Below, piece by piece: positions 50,263 to 59,051 of a stretch of DNA of 64,000 bases (positions within the stretch are counted from its first letter, which is position 1; the number at the start of each line of letters is the position of its first letter). The notes beneath the pieces were generated by a model. It was not told the DNA's origin. It saw only the letters and a program-made list of their open reading frames with translations, and searched no databases. This stretch comes from Roseiflexus sp. (lineage in GTDB: Bacteria > Chloroflexota > Chloroflexia > Chloroflexales > Roseiflexaceae): the NCBI GenBank assembly GCA_025062325.1, contig JANXAL010000076.1, forward strand, positions 1-64,000, written 5' to 3'. The translations under genes were made by a program, and so were the position numbers.

Positions 50263-52551
50263 TCACCCCCAGCACTGCCCCGTCTCCACAATCGCCTGCG
50301 CCAGCGCCGCCACCGCTGGCTGGCCGCTGCGCTCGCCGAGCGCCACGATCCATGGTGCCAGCGCAGTGAGATCGCGCAGCAGCGCCGGGCGACCGTGGCG
50401 GGCAAGGCGGCGCAGGGTCTCGGCGAACAGCCCGGCGGCGTCACCGCACGCTTCAGCGAGGCGCGGCGCCAGCGCCCCCAGCGCTGCAGCGCGGTGCCAC
50501 TCCTTAGCAAGGGCGTCGGCGGCCTGCAGCGCCTGGTCCAGCAGGGCAGGCGGCAGGTGCGGCGCCAGCGCTACCAGCGCCGCGGCGCGGTGCCTCTCTT
50601 CGGCAATGGCAGCGGCGGCCTGCAGCGCGGCGGTGAGCGCCTGCGTCTGGCGGGGCTCGGACAGGTGCGGCGCCAGCGCCCCCAGCGCTGCGGCGCGGGC
50701 CCACTCCCAGTCAATGGCGGCGGCGGCCTGCAGCGCGGCGGTGAGCGCCTGTGTCCGCTGGGGCTCCGACAGGTGCGGCGCCAGCGCCCCTAGCGCCCAC
50801 ACGCGGGCTTCCTCATCAGCAAGGGCAGCGGCGGTCTGCAGCGCGGCATCCAGCAGGGGTGGCGGCAGGTGCGGCGCCAGCACCTCCAGCGCCGCGGCGC
50901 GGGCTTCCTCATCGGCAATTGCCTGCGCCACCTCCAGCGCCCGTTCCCACGGCAGCGCGATGCCGTGTTCGACCAGCGCCTCGAGGCATGCCGCCTGCTT
51001 CGCCGCATCTGGCATTTGCGCCACGTGTTCCAGCGCTGCGGCGGCGCTCCATTTGCCCGCCGTCGTGCCGGTGGTCACCAACTGCACCAGCAACTCCGGG
51101 AACAGGTTGCCAGCCCGGCTGCGCAGGCTGGCGGCGATCAGCGCGCAGCGCAGCATCAACCCCAGATCACCCTGCTCTTCGGCGTGGCGCCAGAGGACGT
51201 CGAGGTCGCTCAGGTAGCCGGTGTCGCTCCCCTCGGCGGCGTGGCGCGCCGCCTGCCACGGCTGGATGAAGTGCTGTCCATCAGCGTCCGGTACGATCTC
51301 GGTGACCACCTGCCGTACCCGCTCCCATTGCCCGGCGGCGACCAGGTGCGCCACCCAGAACTGGCGCAGGTAGTCGGGCAGCGGCTGGCGGCGGTCAGCG
51401 TACCACGCCTCGCCGTAGGCGATCAGTCGCTGCTGGAGCCGCTCGCGATCCTTTGGCGGGTAGATCTGTTCGAGAAAGACTTCGCGCAGGCGCTGGTGGC
51501 TGAAGACGTAGGTGTGCTCGCCGACGGTAATAATGAAGCGGGCCACCTGGTCGTCGCTGACCGCATCCACGATGTCGCTCTGTTCGCCGAAGACCTCCGG
51601 CGCCAGCGCCTGCAGATCGTCGGCGGTCAGCGGCCCGTAAGCTGCCGCGCACAGCGCCAGCAGTTCGCGGATCGTCCGGCTGGCCTGCCGGCGCTGCCGC
51701 AGCGTCTCCACCCAGTCTTTGAGGAAGGCTTCGAGACCGGGCGGCCGCCGGGTCATTGACTCCGGCGTGATCTGGCCGCTGATGAGCGCCTTGATCAGCA
51801 GGTTGGCAGTCAATGGGTCGCCTTCGCTGACGCGATAGAATTGCTCGACAAACGCCGGGTCATCGGCAAATGGCGCCAGCGCCGGGCCGCTCTGGCGGAG
51901 CAGGGCGGCGATCGCGGGCTTTGCGAGCGCATGCAGGTCGAGATGCTGCACCGCCGCGGCGTTCCAGCCCAGATGGTGCAGCCAGTCCTCACGGGTGGCA
52001 TTGGCACGCTGCCGCGCCGAGACGACGATCTTGAGCCCGGTCTGTGGCGGCGCGACGCAGAGCGGTCCCACCGTCCAGCCAACCGCTTCGTCAATGCCGT
52101 CGAGGACGACCAGCGCCTGTGCGCTGGACGGCAGCGGGCGGCGCAGGTAGTCGGCGATCAGGGCGCGCAGGCTGGTGGGTGACTGGTCGTAATTGCGGAA
52201 CTGCTCCAGATCGTCGTGCAGGTCGGCAAGGCTCTGCGCAAGCAGGCTCAACGCCGTCTGCTCGCTGGCGGTCTGGTAGCGAATGCTGATCGGCGCGAAG
52301 ATGATGCGCCATTGCGGGTGCTGCTGCTGCACGCGGGCGATCCAGCGGACGAGCAGGGCGGTTTTGCCGATGCCGGTCGGCGCGACGAGCAGACCGAACG
52401 GGTAGCGCGGGTCGGCCAGGAAGGCGTCGAGCGCAGCCAGTTCGGCATCGCGCCCGCCGAAGACATCGGCGGCGTAGTGCTCGATCAGCGGGCGCACCAG
52501 CGCGCTGAGCCTGACCGGCAGCGGGCGCAGGATCTCTTGATAGATGGCCAT
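50263..52551 (-). CDS. STAND/NACHT-type ATPase with C-terminal helical repeats
   Basis: The 762-residue ORF has an FGGRDAELAALDAFL entry region, Walker A in LLVAPTGIGKTALLVRWIA (about 53-71) and a Walker B-like acidic strand ALVVLDGIDEAVGW. Helical winged regions follow (RFIITVGEHTYVFSHQRLREVFL). The last 250 residues are repeats of about 36 residues with ALQAAAAI...RAAALGALAPHL, spaced 96 or 108 bp. It is a signalling switch-type NTPase; repeats probably sense or bind a partner. It lies 20 nt after the caspase-like gene if its original start at 52644 is counted. An in-frame stop interrupts the natural N-terminus; this ATG may be a secondary start without a ribosome-binding site. Confidence 0.8.
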   Translation of the reverse strand: MAIYQEILRPLPVRLSALVRPLIEHYAADVFGGRDAELAALDAFLADPRYPFGLLVAPTGIGKTALLVRWIARVQQQHPQWRIIFAPISIRYQTASEQTALSLLAQSLADLHDDLEQFRNYDQSPTSLRALIADYLRRPLPSSAQALVVLDGIDEAVGWTVGPLCVAPPQTGLKIVVSARQRANATREDWLHHLGWNAAAVQHLDLHALAKPAIAALLRQSGPALAPFADDPAFVEQFYRVSEGDPLTANLLIKALISGQITPESMTRRPPGLEAFLKDWVETLRQRRQASRTIRELLALCAAAYGPLTADDLQALAPEVFGEQSDIVDAVSDDQVARFIITVGEHTYVFSHQRLREVFLEQIYPPKDRERLQQRLIAYGEAWYADRRQPLPDYLRQFWVAHLVAAGQWERVRQVVTEIVPDADGQHFIQPWQAARHAAEGSDTGYLSDLDVLWRHAEEQGDLGLMLRCALIAASLRSRAGNLFPELLVQLVTTGTTAGKWSAAAALEHVAQMPDAAKQAACLEALVEHGIALPWERALEVAQAIADEEARAAALEVLAPHLPPPLLDAALQTAAALADEEARVWALGALAPHLSEPQRTQALTAALQAAAAIDWEWARAAALGALAPHLSEPRQTQALTAALQAAAAIAEERHRAAALVALAPHLPPALLDQALQAADALAKEWHRAAALGALAPRLAEACGDAAGLFAETLRRLARHGRPALLRDLTALAPWIVALGERSGQPAVAALAQAIVETGQCWG

Positions 52552-52644
52552 GGCGCCGTGACCAATGGCAATGCCTTTGCCACTGACATCGTCAACATTG
52601 ATGGCGCCACTGCCTGATGGTTCAGGGATGTGCTACTGCGTCAT
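52552..52644 (-). pseudogene. Original 5' end of the STAND gene, broken by an in-frame TAG
   Basis: Reading from the ATG at 52644 in the frame of the STAND protein gives M-T-Q-stop-HIPEPSGSGAIN and then VDDVSGKGIAIGHGA, running without another stop into the ATG at 52551. The last motif is nearly the one in the upstream caspase-like protein. GAGAGG precedes the ATG closely. The TAG at 52635-52633 is the only lesion seen. Confidence 0.65.
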
Positions 52645-52664
52645 AGCCTCTCTATGGCGTCACG

Positions 52665-53969
52665 TCATTCACGAGTAGCGGAATCCTGCCTGGCCTTCTC
52701 CGCCACTTTGCGCGCAACAGTTGCGAAGGCGGCCTGTGGTCCCGTCAGCGCAGCCACGGTGACCTCGAAGATATCTTCAGCCATACCGGCGAGATTGCGC
52801 AGCCAGCGGGTCAGCTTGTGCTCGTTTGCCTGCTCGCCCTTCGCCGCCTCCTGCTCGATCTTCTTGACTGTCTCAACGATCTCTTCTTTGTCCACGTGCG
52901 GGTCGTCCGGTCGGGCTGTGATGGCGGCATAGATCTGCGCAAACGCACGAACAAATGCGTCGTGATCGCCGCCGCTCTGCTGCACGTGAGCCTGCGCGCC
53001 GCGCCCAATCGCAATCCCTGTGCCGCTGACGTCGCCGACGCTGATCTTGTCGCCGCCAACATAATCGCCGCCGGTCTGGATCACGTCGCCGCCCGCCTGA
53101 ATAGTGTCGCGCCCGGACTGGATCGCAGTGTTACGGTTGCCGGTGATGATCACGCTCTCGCTGACCGACCCGCCGATGCCGACCGCTCGCGCGCCGCTGA
53201 CCGACTGCTCCAGCGCCCACTGGCTACGCTCCGGGGTCACCTGGCGCAGCGCAACCCCCTCCGGCGGCGCGTGGTCGGTCGGGAAGGCGCCGGGGGCTGT
53301 GACGCCGCGGAACAGCGCGATGGGGAACGGGCCAACCCCCTTGAGCACGGTCAGCTCCGGTTCCTGCGTTTCGCCGTAGCGACGGCGCAGTTCAGCCGAG
53401 ACGCGCTGCGCCACCGCGTCGCCGACAGCAAAGTAGAGGTGCGTGTAGAGGTCGAAGACGCTGATGTACCCGGCTCTCCCGCTCAGCCCCTGCCCGCGCA
53501 GCCCGTCGGTGAGCGCCTGCGCAAAGAGGGTGAGCGGGCCGGGACCAATGTAGGCGACCTGATTCTCGCGGCAGGCGGTGATGATGATCCGCCCGCTGCC
53601 GGTGGCGAGGATGGCGTCCGCCGCCTGCTGTGGCAACTGCTGACCGATGAAGGGTTGGTTGCTCTCCCCCAGGACGGGCGAGATCTCCCCGGCGTGACAG
53701 GCGTTGATCAGCAGGATGAGCCGCCGCGCCGGAATCGCGCGCAGTTTGTCGAGCAACTCGGGCTGGCTGATCCCTGTGCCAGCCACGACCTTGCGCCCCG
53801 CCAGCCGGGTGTCGTGGGTGGTCAACTGGTAGACGCCGTCGGCGCTGTACTCGCCATGACCGCTGTAGAAGAACAGTACCGTATCGTCGGGCGTCGTGCG
53901 CGCCGCCAGGTCAGTGAGCGCAGCGAGGATGCCGGCGCGGGTCGCGCCCGCATTGGAGAGGAGCGTCAC
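52665..53969 (-). CDS. Caspase-like (C14) protease with glycine-rich beta motif, N-terminally damaged
   Basis: The 434-residue ORF (GTG start) holds most of a caspase p20 fold: VTLLSNAGATRAGILAAL, the catalytic His38 in FFYSGHGEY and Cys91 in LLINACHAGEI. A middle region of short beta repeats (GNRNTAIQSGRDTIQAGGDV ...) ends in VGDVSGTGIAIGRGAQAHV. The C-terminus is a helical domain (KEEIVETVKKIEQEAAKGEQ, then RWLRNLAGMAEDIFEVTVAAL). The domain's first beta strand is missing from this frame but present in another frame directly upstream, so the gene is frameshifted. It is followed at once by the STAND ATPase gene. A role in regulated proteolysis or cell suicide is inferred from family. Confidence 0.75.
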   Translation of the reverse strand: MTLLSNAGATRAGILAALTDLAARTTPDDTVLFFYSGHGEYSADGVYQLTTHDTRLAGRKVVAGTGISQPELLDKLRAIPARRLILLINACHAGEISPVLGESNQPFIGQQLPQQAADAILATGSGRIIITACRENQVAYIGPGPLTLFAQALTDGLRGQGLSGRAGYISVFDLYTHLYFAVGDAVAQRVSAELRRRYGETQEPELTVLKGVGPFPIALFRGVTAPGAFPTDHAPPEGVALRQVTPERSQWALEQSVSGARAVGIGGSVSESVIITGNRNTAIQSGRDTIQAGGDVIQTGGDYVGGDKISVGDVSGTGIAIGRGAQAHVQQSGGDHDAFVRAFAQIYAAITARPDDPHVDKEEIVETVKKIEQEAAKGEQANEHKLTRWLRNLAGMAEDIFEVTVAALTGPQAAFATVARKVAEKARQDSATRE

Positions 53970-54019
53970 CTGCGCCTCGGGGTAACCGCGATGAGGGCAT
54001 AACCGTGAGCGAAGGACAT
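53966..54019 (-). pseudogene. Out-of-frame start of the caspase-like gene
   Basis: An ATG at 54019, preceded by AAGGAAGGAAAGG, encodes MSFAHGYALIAV, the expected first beta strand of bacterial caspases, and then runs into TGA. The catalytic-domain frame resumes at RGYPEAQVTLL within the same DNA. Roughly 30 residues that normally lie between these segments are absent, so a frame-changing deletion near 53985-53998 is the simplest reading. Confidence 0.65.
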
Positions 54020-54149
54020 ACGCAATCCTTTCCTTCCTTACCGGCGTGTTCGGGTGGGTTTACGCGGGTCGAGGGCTGGAATGCGCGTCTCATTGCCAGC
54101 TTATCGCAGCATAGTTTGGCGCAGCTGGGGAGATGGGAGCGCGTGGAAG

Positions 54150-54440
54150 CCCACAGATTGCCACGGATCATTGCTCCCATCCCCGCCGATCCGTGCCCAT
54201 CCGTTGCATCCGCGCCAATCCGTGTCCTATTTGATAGGACGCGGATTGCCACGGATCGAGACGGATTGCCACTGATGACCTCCCCCTGATCCGTGAACAT
54301 CCGTCGCATCCGTGTGGATCCGTGTCCCATTCAAGAGTACACGGATTGCCACGGATCGAGACGGATTGCCACGGATGATCATCCCTCCCCCACATCCGTG
54401 AACATCCGTCGCACCCGTGTGGATCCGTGTCCTATTCTCA
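54150..54440. repeat. Tandem ACGGAT-type repeats between the caspase and MFS genes
   Basis: Two nearly identical blocks (about 54237-54330 and 54341-54432) each contain GGATTGCCACGGATCGAGAC, then GGATTGCCAC, and the inverted arm CCGTGAACATCCGTCGCATC. A partial inverted arm precedes them (54150-54235). They fill most of the gap 54020-54525. A TATAAT at 54466-54471 may serve the MFS gene. Confidence 0.7.
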
Positions 54441-54525
54441 CCTCACCCGAATTGCCGCGATCCGGTATAATCGTTCATCCGTATCAGCCTATTAGTTCAT
54501 CGCGATTGTTCCCAAGGACTTCGCC

Positions 54526-55701
54526 GTGCTCAAAAATCGTCTTCTGATCTCGATCAGCGCTGGTCACTTCGCCATAGACGTGCTCAACAGCGTTGTTCCT
54601 GTGCTGCTGGCGGCGTTGGCGACGCCGCTGGCGCTCACGAATGCGCAGATCGGTTTTGCGCTCACGCTCCACATTTTCGCTGGCTCGCTCTCGCAGCCGC
54701 TCTTCGGCTGGCTGGCGGATCGTTTCAGCACTCGTCCGGCAGCCCTGGCAGGCGCTGGCGCCGCGTGGATGGCCGTCTGCCTGGCGGCGATTGCGCTTTC
54801 GACGAACTGGACGCTGATTGTGCTGCTGGTCGGCTTGATGGCGCTGGGGTCGGGTCTCTTCCACCCGATTGGCACCGCGAGCGCAGCGGCGTCCGCCCCG
54901 GCGCGCGCCGCGAGCGCCACCGCCATATTCTTCTTCAGCGGGCAACTCGGATTGTCGCTGGGTCCGTTCCTGGGAGGCGCGCTGCTCGGCGCTGCGAACA
55001 GCGCGTATGCGATCCTGGCGCTGACGGCGCTGGCGCTTGTGCCTGCCGCTTTCCTGTTCGCTGCACCGCGACCAGTGATACCGGTGGGGGGAACGGCGCG
55101 CGCGGCGCACGCAGCCGTCCGCGTCGGGGTAGCGATCCTGGCGGCGTTTATCGTCCTGGTGGCGCTGCGGTCATCGATCCAGTCGGTGTTTATGTCATTT
55201 TTGCCGAAACTCTTCGCCGATCGCGGCTGGGAACCAGTCGCCTACGGCGCGATCGCGGGCACGTTTATGTTCACCGCCGCTATCGGCAATATCATCGCCG
55301 GGGACATCGCCGACCGCTTCGGCATGCGCGCTGCGACAATCTGGCCCCTGCTGATCAGCGTCCCTGCCGGGCTGATCTGCCTCTGGTCGCCCTCGCCGCT
55401 GACGGCCTTCATCGCCTGCGGCGTCGCCGGGATGGTCATCGGCGGGCAGCACAGCGTGCTGGTGGTGCACGCACAGCGGCTGCTGCCGGTGCGCCAGGGG
55501 TTCGCCGCCGGGCTGATCCTGGGGTTCACCTTTGCGACCGGCGGTATCGGCACGGCGCTGGTCGGGGCGCTGGCAGACACAATGGGGTTGCTGTCTGCCA
55601 TGCAGGGCACGGTGCTGCTCGCAATCCCCGCCGCCGCCCTGGCGCTCACCCTGCCAGGGCGCGAATCGGCGACGGCGGTGGCGGCAACGGCTGAGGCCTA
55701 G
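54526..55701 (+). CDS. MFS transporter, fosmidomycin-resistance-like
   Basis: The 391-residue protein has about 12 membrane segments. ISAGHFAIDVLNSVVPVLLAALA and the loop FGWLADRFSTRPAALAGAG correspond to the MFS motif A region; the start SAGHFxxD is typical of the Fsr subgroup. Second-half motif ADRFGMRAATIWPLL. The start is GTG, preceded by AAGGAC. The substrate is unknown; drug efflux is the family precedent. Confidence 0.85.
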   Translation: MLKNRLLISISAGHFAIDVLNSVVPVLLAALATPLALTNAQIGFALTLHIFAGSLSQPLFGWLADRFSTRPAALAGAGAAWMAVCLAAIALSTNWTLIVLLVGLMALGSGLFHPIGTASAAASAPARAASATAIFFFSGQLGLSLGPFLGGALLGAANSAYAILALTALALVPAAFLFAAPRPVIPVGGTARAAHAAVRVGVAILAAFIVLVALRSSIQSVFMSFLPKLFADRGWEPVAYGAIAGTFMFTAAIGNIIAGDIADRFGMRAATIWPLLISVPAGLICLWSPSPLTAFIACGVAGMVIGGQHSVLVVHAQRLLPVRQGFAAGLILGFTFATGGIGTALVGALADTMGLLSAMQGTVLLAIPAAALALTLPGRESATAVAATAEA

Positions 55702-55741
55702 CCTCAATACTTCCCGGCTTGTGAGCACAGGATGCAATAAA

Positions 55742-55939
55742 TAGCACACGGATACACACGGATTGAGACGGGTTCGCACGGATGAGGCTGCGCCAGCCAC
55801 CGGAAAAGGAGAAGGGCTGCTTTCGTGCTTCTTCGCGCCCTTCGTGGATAGTGATATAGGCAGAGCTGCGCACGCCTTTCGCAGCAGCCGCTAGAAATAG
55901 GAACGTCCGCCTTCGTGCTTCTTCGCGCCCTTCGTGGAC
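55742..55939. repeat. Short dispersed repeats between convergent genes
   Basis: CACGGATACACACGGATTGA (55745-55764) belongs to the ACGGAT family. TTCGTGCTTCTTCGCGCCCT continued by TCGTGGA occurs at about 55823-55849 and again at about 55912-55938. No gene is seen in 55702-55981. Confidence 0.55.
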
Positions 55940-55981
55940 GAATCATCCCTTGAGAAAGTCTGGCGTTCCTGCTTCCACACT

Positions 55982-57259
55982 CTAATGAATGATCGGCGCG
56001 TGCCCTGCTGCGACGCGCTGGAAGCTCTCGTCAGGTGAGCAGCCCTCCAGCCGCAGGTAGGTGTACTTGAAGAGGTCGCGCGCGGTGGCGACCGCTGGCG
56101 CTGCCAGAATGATGCCGAGTAGTCCGAACAGCGTACCCATCACAATCATCGCCACTGTCAGCACTGCCGGGTGAACGCCAACGCTTTCGCCGATGATGCG
56201 CGGCACCAGCAGACTGTTCTCGAGTTGCTGGACGGCAATATACAGCAAAAGCACGGCGATGCCTGCCGTCGGCGAGATGCCAAACCCCAGAATCACTCCC
56301 GGAATGGCGCCGATCGTCGGGCCAAGCACCGGAATAAACTCGGTGACGCCAGCGATCAATGCTAGCACCAGAACATAATCGCCGAGCGGGAAACCGAGCA
56401 TTTCCAGTACCACCAGCCCGATGCCGACCGCCAGACCAACCGAAACGCACAGAATAATTTGCCCGCGAATGTAGCCGCCGAGCACGCGGTTAAAAATGTC
56501 CCACACATTCCAGAAATCGGCGCGGGCGCGCGGGTGCACCAGTTGATTGAAAAAGACCCGTCCCTGATTCTTATCGTAGAGCACGTAGAACAGCCAGATC
56601 GGCAGCGAAATGAAGCCCAGGATGAACGTGACAGTGTTGAGCAGTTGAATGAGCTGGTTCAGAAGAAATGCGCCGCCGCGTTGCAGATAGGTGTCAATGT
56701 TGTTCTGCAATGAACGCAGAAGATTTGCCAGGCTATTTTCAATGGGTTGCTGTAGCGAGGGAGGCACCTGATCGCGGTACTGCCGAACGATCGAGTCAAC
56801 GAACATCTGAATCTCGCTGAATGTCGGCAGGCGACGGATCAACCGTTCAACTTGTTCGACCAGCGGCGGAATGATCAGCGCAAAGGTCGCCGCTATCCCC
56901 AGAAAACCCAGCACGTAGACGGCAAGAATCGACAGCCAGCGCGGCATCCAGCGGTCGAAAAAATCCACGGCTGGCGCCATCAGATATGCCAGCACCAGAC
57001 CAATCACAAATGGGATCAGCACCGGTCGCGTCGCCCAGAGCATCCATCCGATGCTGTACACTGCCAGCGCCACCAGCGACCAGCGCGCGATCAGGCGCCA
57101 CGAGATGCCTGGCAGTGTCGTCGCTGGCGCAACCGGTGCGGCTGGCACGGACTCATCTGCGCTACGCTCCGTTTCTCTGGCGTCGCTGCCTGGCGCCTGA
57201 GCATCAACGTGAGGCGGCGCTTCTCCTGCCGTTTCTTCCTGTAGCTCGACTGTTTTCAT
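55982..57259 (-). CDS. AI-2E (UPF0118) family transporter
   Basis: The 425-residue protein has a 60-residue acidic, Ala/Pro-rich N-terminal tail and then about eight membrane segments. Typical blocks are VLAYLMAPAVDFFDRWMPRW, RVLGGYIRGQIILCVSVGLA and LALIAGVTEFIPVLGPTIGAIPG, with LVPRIIGESVGVHPAVLT near the end. Members export small molecules such as autoinducer-2 or act as Na+/H+ antiporters; the substrate here is unknown. Confidence 0.88.
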   Translation of the reverse strand: MKTVELQEETAGEAPPHVDAQAPGSDARETERSADESVPAAPVAPATTLPGISWRLIARWSLVALAVYSIGWMLWATRPVLIPFVIGLVLAYLMAPAVDFFDRWMPRWLSILAVYVLGFLGIAATFALIIPPLVEQVERLIRRLPTFSEIQMFVDSIVRQYRDQVPPSLQQPIENSLANLLRSLQNNIDTYLQRGGAFLLNQLIQLLNTVTFILGFISLPIWLFYVLYDKNQGRVFFNQLVHPRARADFWNVWDIFNRVLGGYIRGQIILCVSVGLAVGIGLVVLEMLGFPLGDYVLVLALIAGVTEFIPVLGPTIGAIPGVILGFGISPTAGIAVLLLYIAVQQLENSLLVPRIIGESVGVHPAVLTVAMIVMGTLFGLLGIILAAPAVATARDLFKYTYLRLEGCSPDESFQRVAAGHAPIIH

Positions 57260-57350
57260 AGCAGGTCATTGTGCGACGATCAACACGGCGCGGTCATACG
57301 TTACAATGGAGAAAACGCGATGTCAAGGCGTTTCGATACGGAGCAACAGT

Positions 57351-58277
57351 ATGATTCGTCTCATTCTCGATACCGACATCGGCACCGATGTCGATGATTG
57401 TCTGGCGCTGGCGCTCATTCTGACGTCGCCTGAATTCCACCTCGAAGGTGTGACGTGCGTATACGGCGATGTGTTGCTCCGCAGCCGCATGGTTCGGAAA
57501 TTGCTGAACCTGCGCGGACGCACAACCATCCCTGTGTTCGCTGGCGCGATCCAGCCGCTCCTGGGGCTGCTGCCAGTCTACTGGGCAGGACACGAAGGAG
57601 TCGGGCTGCTCGACGAAGCCGATCATGCGCTTGCACCGGAAGCAGACCACGCCGTCGATTATCTGGTGCGCACCGTGATGAGCAATCCGGGACAGATCCA
57701 CCTCGCTGCAATCGGTCCGCTGACGAATGTTGCGCTGGCGCTGAAACGCGAGCCGCGCATGGCGCAGGCGCTTGCCGGTCTGACCATCATGGGAGGCGCG
57801 TGCCGGGGATACGAGTCGCTGCACATCAATTACGTCGAGCACAATATCCGCTGTGACCCGGAAGCGGCGCACATCGTCTTCACTTCCGGCGCGCCGATCA
57901 CGCTTGTTCCGCTCGACGTCACGCTGCAAACCCGCATTCGTCCCGCTGATGTTGAACGCATCCGGGCAGCCGGCACGCCATTTCACGCCGCTGTTGCCGA
58001 TCAGGTCGAACGCTATCCGCCGTTCCGCTCGCGGGGTTTCACCTATCTGCACGATCCGCTGGCAGTGGCGACCATTCTGGCGCCTGATCTGGTCGTCTGG
58101 CGCACGCTGCATGTCGATGTCGAGACTGGCGGACGATTGACTGCCGGTATGACGCTCATGCGCGAACCTTCTGAGTCGACGCCCGCCAATGCCCGGGTCG
58201 CCCTGAGCGTTGATGCGGCGCGCTTCGAGGAGTGGTTTCTTACGCGGGTCGCGGCTGGCGACGCGATGCAGACATAG
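57351..58277 (+). CDS. Inosine/uridine-preferring nucleoside hydrolase
   Basis: It hydrolyses the N-glycosidic bond of ribonucleosides for salvage. The 308 residues open with the Ca2+-binding DTDIGTDVDD (residues 7-16). AIGPLTNVALALKREPRM, TIMGGACRG and FTYLHDPLAVATIL with the late Asp are family blocks. I chose the ATG at 57351 after GGAGCAACAG. The earlier ATG at 57306 overlaps a TACAAT (57302-57307) that looks like the -10 box. Confidence 0.9.
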   Translation: MIRLILDTDIGTDVDDCLALALILTSPEFHLEGVTCVYGDVLLRSRMVRKLLNLRGRTTIPVFAGAIQPLLGLLPVYWAGHEGVGLLDEADHALAPEADHAVDYLVRTVMSNPGQIHLAAIGPLTNVALALKREPRMAQALAGLTIMGGACRGYESLHINYVEHNIRCDPEAAHIVFTSGAPITLVPLDVTLQTRIRPADVERIRAAGTPFHAAVADQVERYPPFRSRGFTYLHDPLAVATILAPDLVVWRTLHVDVETGGRLTAGMTLMREPSESTPANARVALSVDAARFEEWFLTRVAAGDAMQT

Positions 58278-58289
58278 TCCGGCGCGGCG

Positions 58290-58964
58290 TCATTCTTCCC
58301 GCAGGATGTATCCAACGCCGCGTACAGTATGAATCAGGCGCGGTTCGCCGCGCGCCTCGAGTTTCTGGCGCAGGTAGCGGACGTAAACTTCGATGATGTT
58401 GCTTTCGCCGCCAAAGTTGTATCCCCACACGCGGTCGTAGATGACGTCGCGTGTCAGCACCTGCTGCGGGTGGCGCATGAAGAGTTCGAGCAGATCATAT
58501 TCCTTTGCCGTGAGGTCCACCCGTCGGTCACCGATGGTAACTTCGTGAGCGGCAAGATCCATCGTCAGCGGACCGTAGCGCAGCACTGTCGTTGTATCTC
58601 CGCGCTGACGACGGCGCAACTGGACACGAATGCGCGCCAGCAACTCTTCGAAGGCGAACGGTTTGATCAGGTAATCATCGGCGCCAGCTTCGAGACCGGC
58701 AACCCGATCCGGCACAGCGTCGCGCGCCGTGAGCATGATGATTGGCACATCCGAGGCGGCGCGGAGGCGACGCGCCACTTCCAGCCCGTCGATGCCCGGT
58801 AGCATCAGGTCAAGCACCACCAGATCGGGCGGACGTTCGCGCGCAATGTCGAGCGCCTGACGTCCATCAGTGGCAATTTCGACGTTGTACCCTTCGAATG
58901 TCAACCCGCGCCGGAGATACCCGGCAATCTCCGCTTCATCTTCGACGATTAAAATAGTGCTCAT
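58290..58964 (-). CDS. OmpR/PhoB-type response regulator
   Basis: The 224-residue protein has a receiver ([18 protein letters not shown], phospho-acceptor Asp52 in [13 protein letters not shown], Thr/Ala in IIMLTARD, Lys in YLIKPFAF) and a winged-helix DNA-binding domain ([20 protein letters not shown] ... [11 protein letters not shown] ... [12 protein letters not shown]). All canonical switch residues are present. It has no adjacent kinase. A longer open frame (to 59402) lies antisense to the next gene and is not used. Confidence 0.93.
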   Translation of the reverse strand: MSTILIVEDEAEIAGYLRRGLTFEGYNVEIATDGRQALDIARERPPDLVVLDLMLPGIDGLEVARRLRAASDVPIIMLTARDAVPDRVAGLEAGADDYLIKPFAFEELLARIRVQLRRRQRGDTTTVLRYGPLTMDLAAHEVTIGDRRVDLTAKEYDLLELFMRHPQQVLTRDVIYDRVWGYNFGGESNIIEVYVRYLRQKLEARGEPRLIHTVRGVGYILREE

Positions 58965-59051
58965 AAGGCGGCGCAGAAATCGATGGCAACCAGATGTTCG
59001 AGAACGCCGTGCATTGTAACAGACTGCTCCGGGTGTTGCAAGGAAATGAGA

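Noticed and set aside
54150-54440. CRISPR array
   Set aside because: The ACGGAT repeats are irregular, contain inverted arms and have no unique spacers of constant length; no cas gene is nearby.
54765-55694. Alternative plus-strand frame of 309 codons inside the MFS gene
   Set aside because: Arg/Gly-rich, no membrane segments, fully overlapped by the 12-segment transporter.
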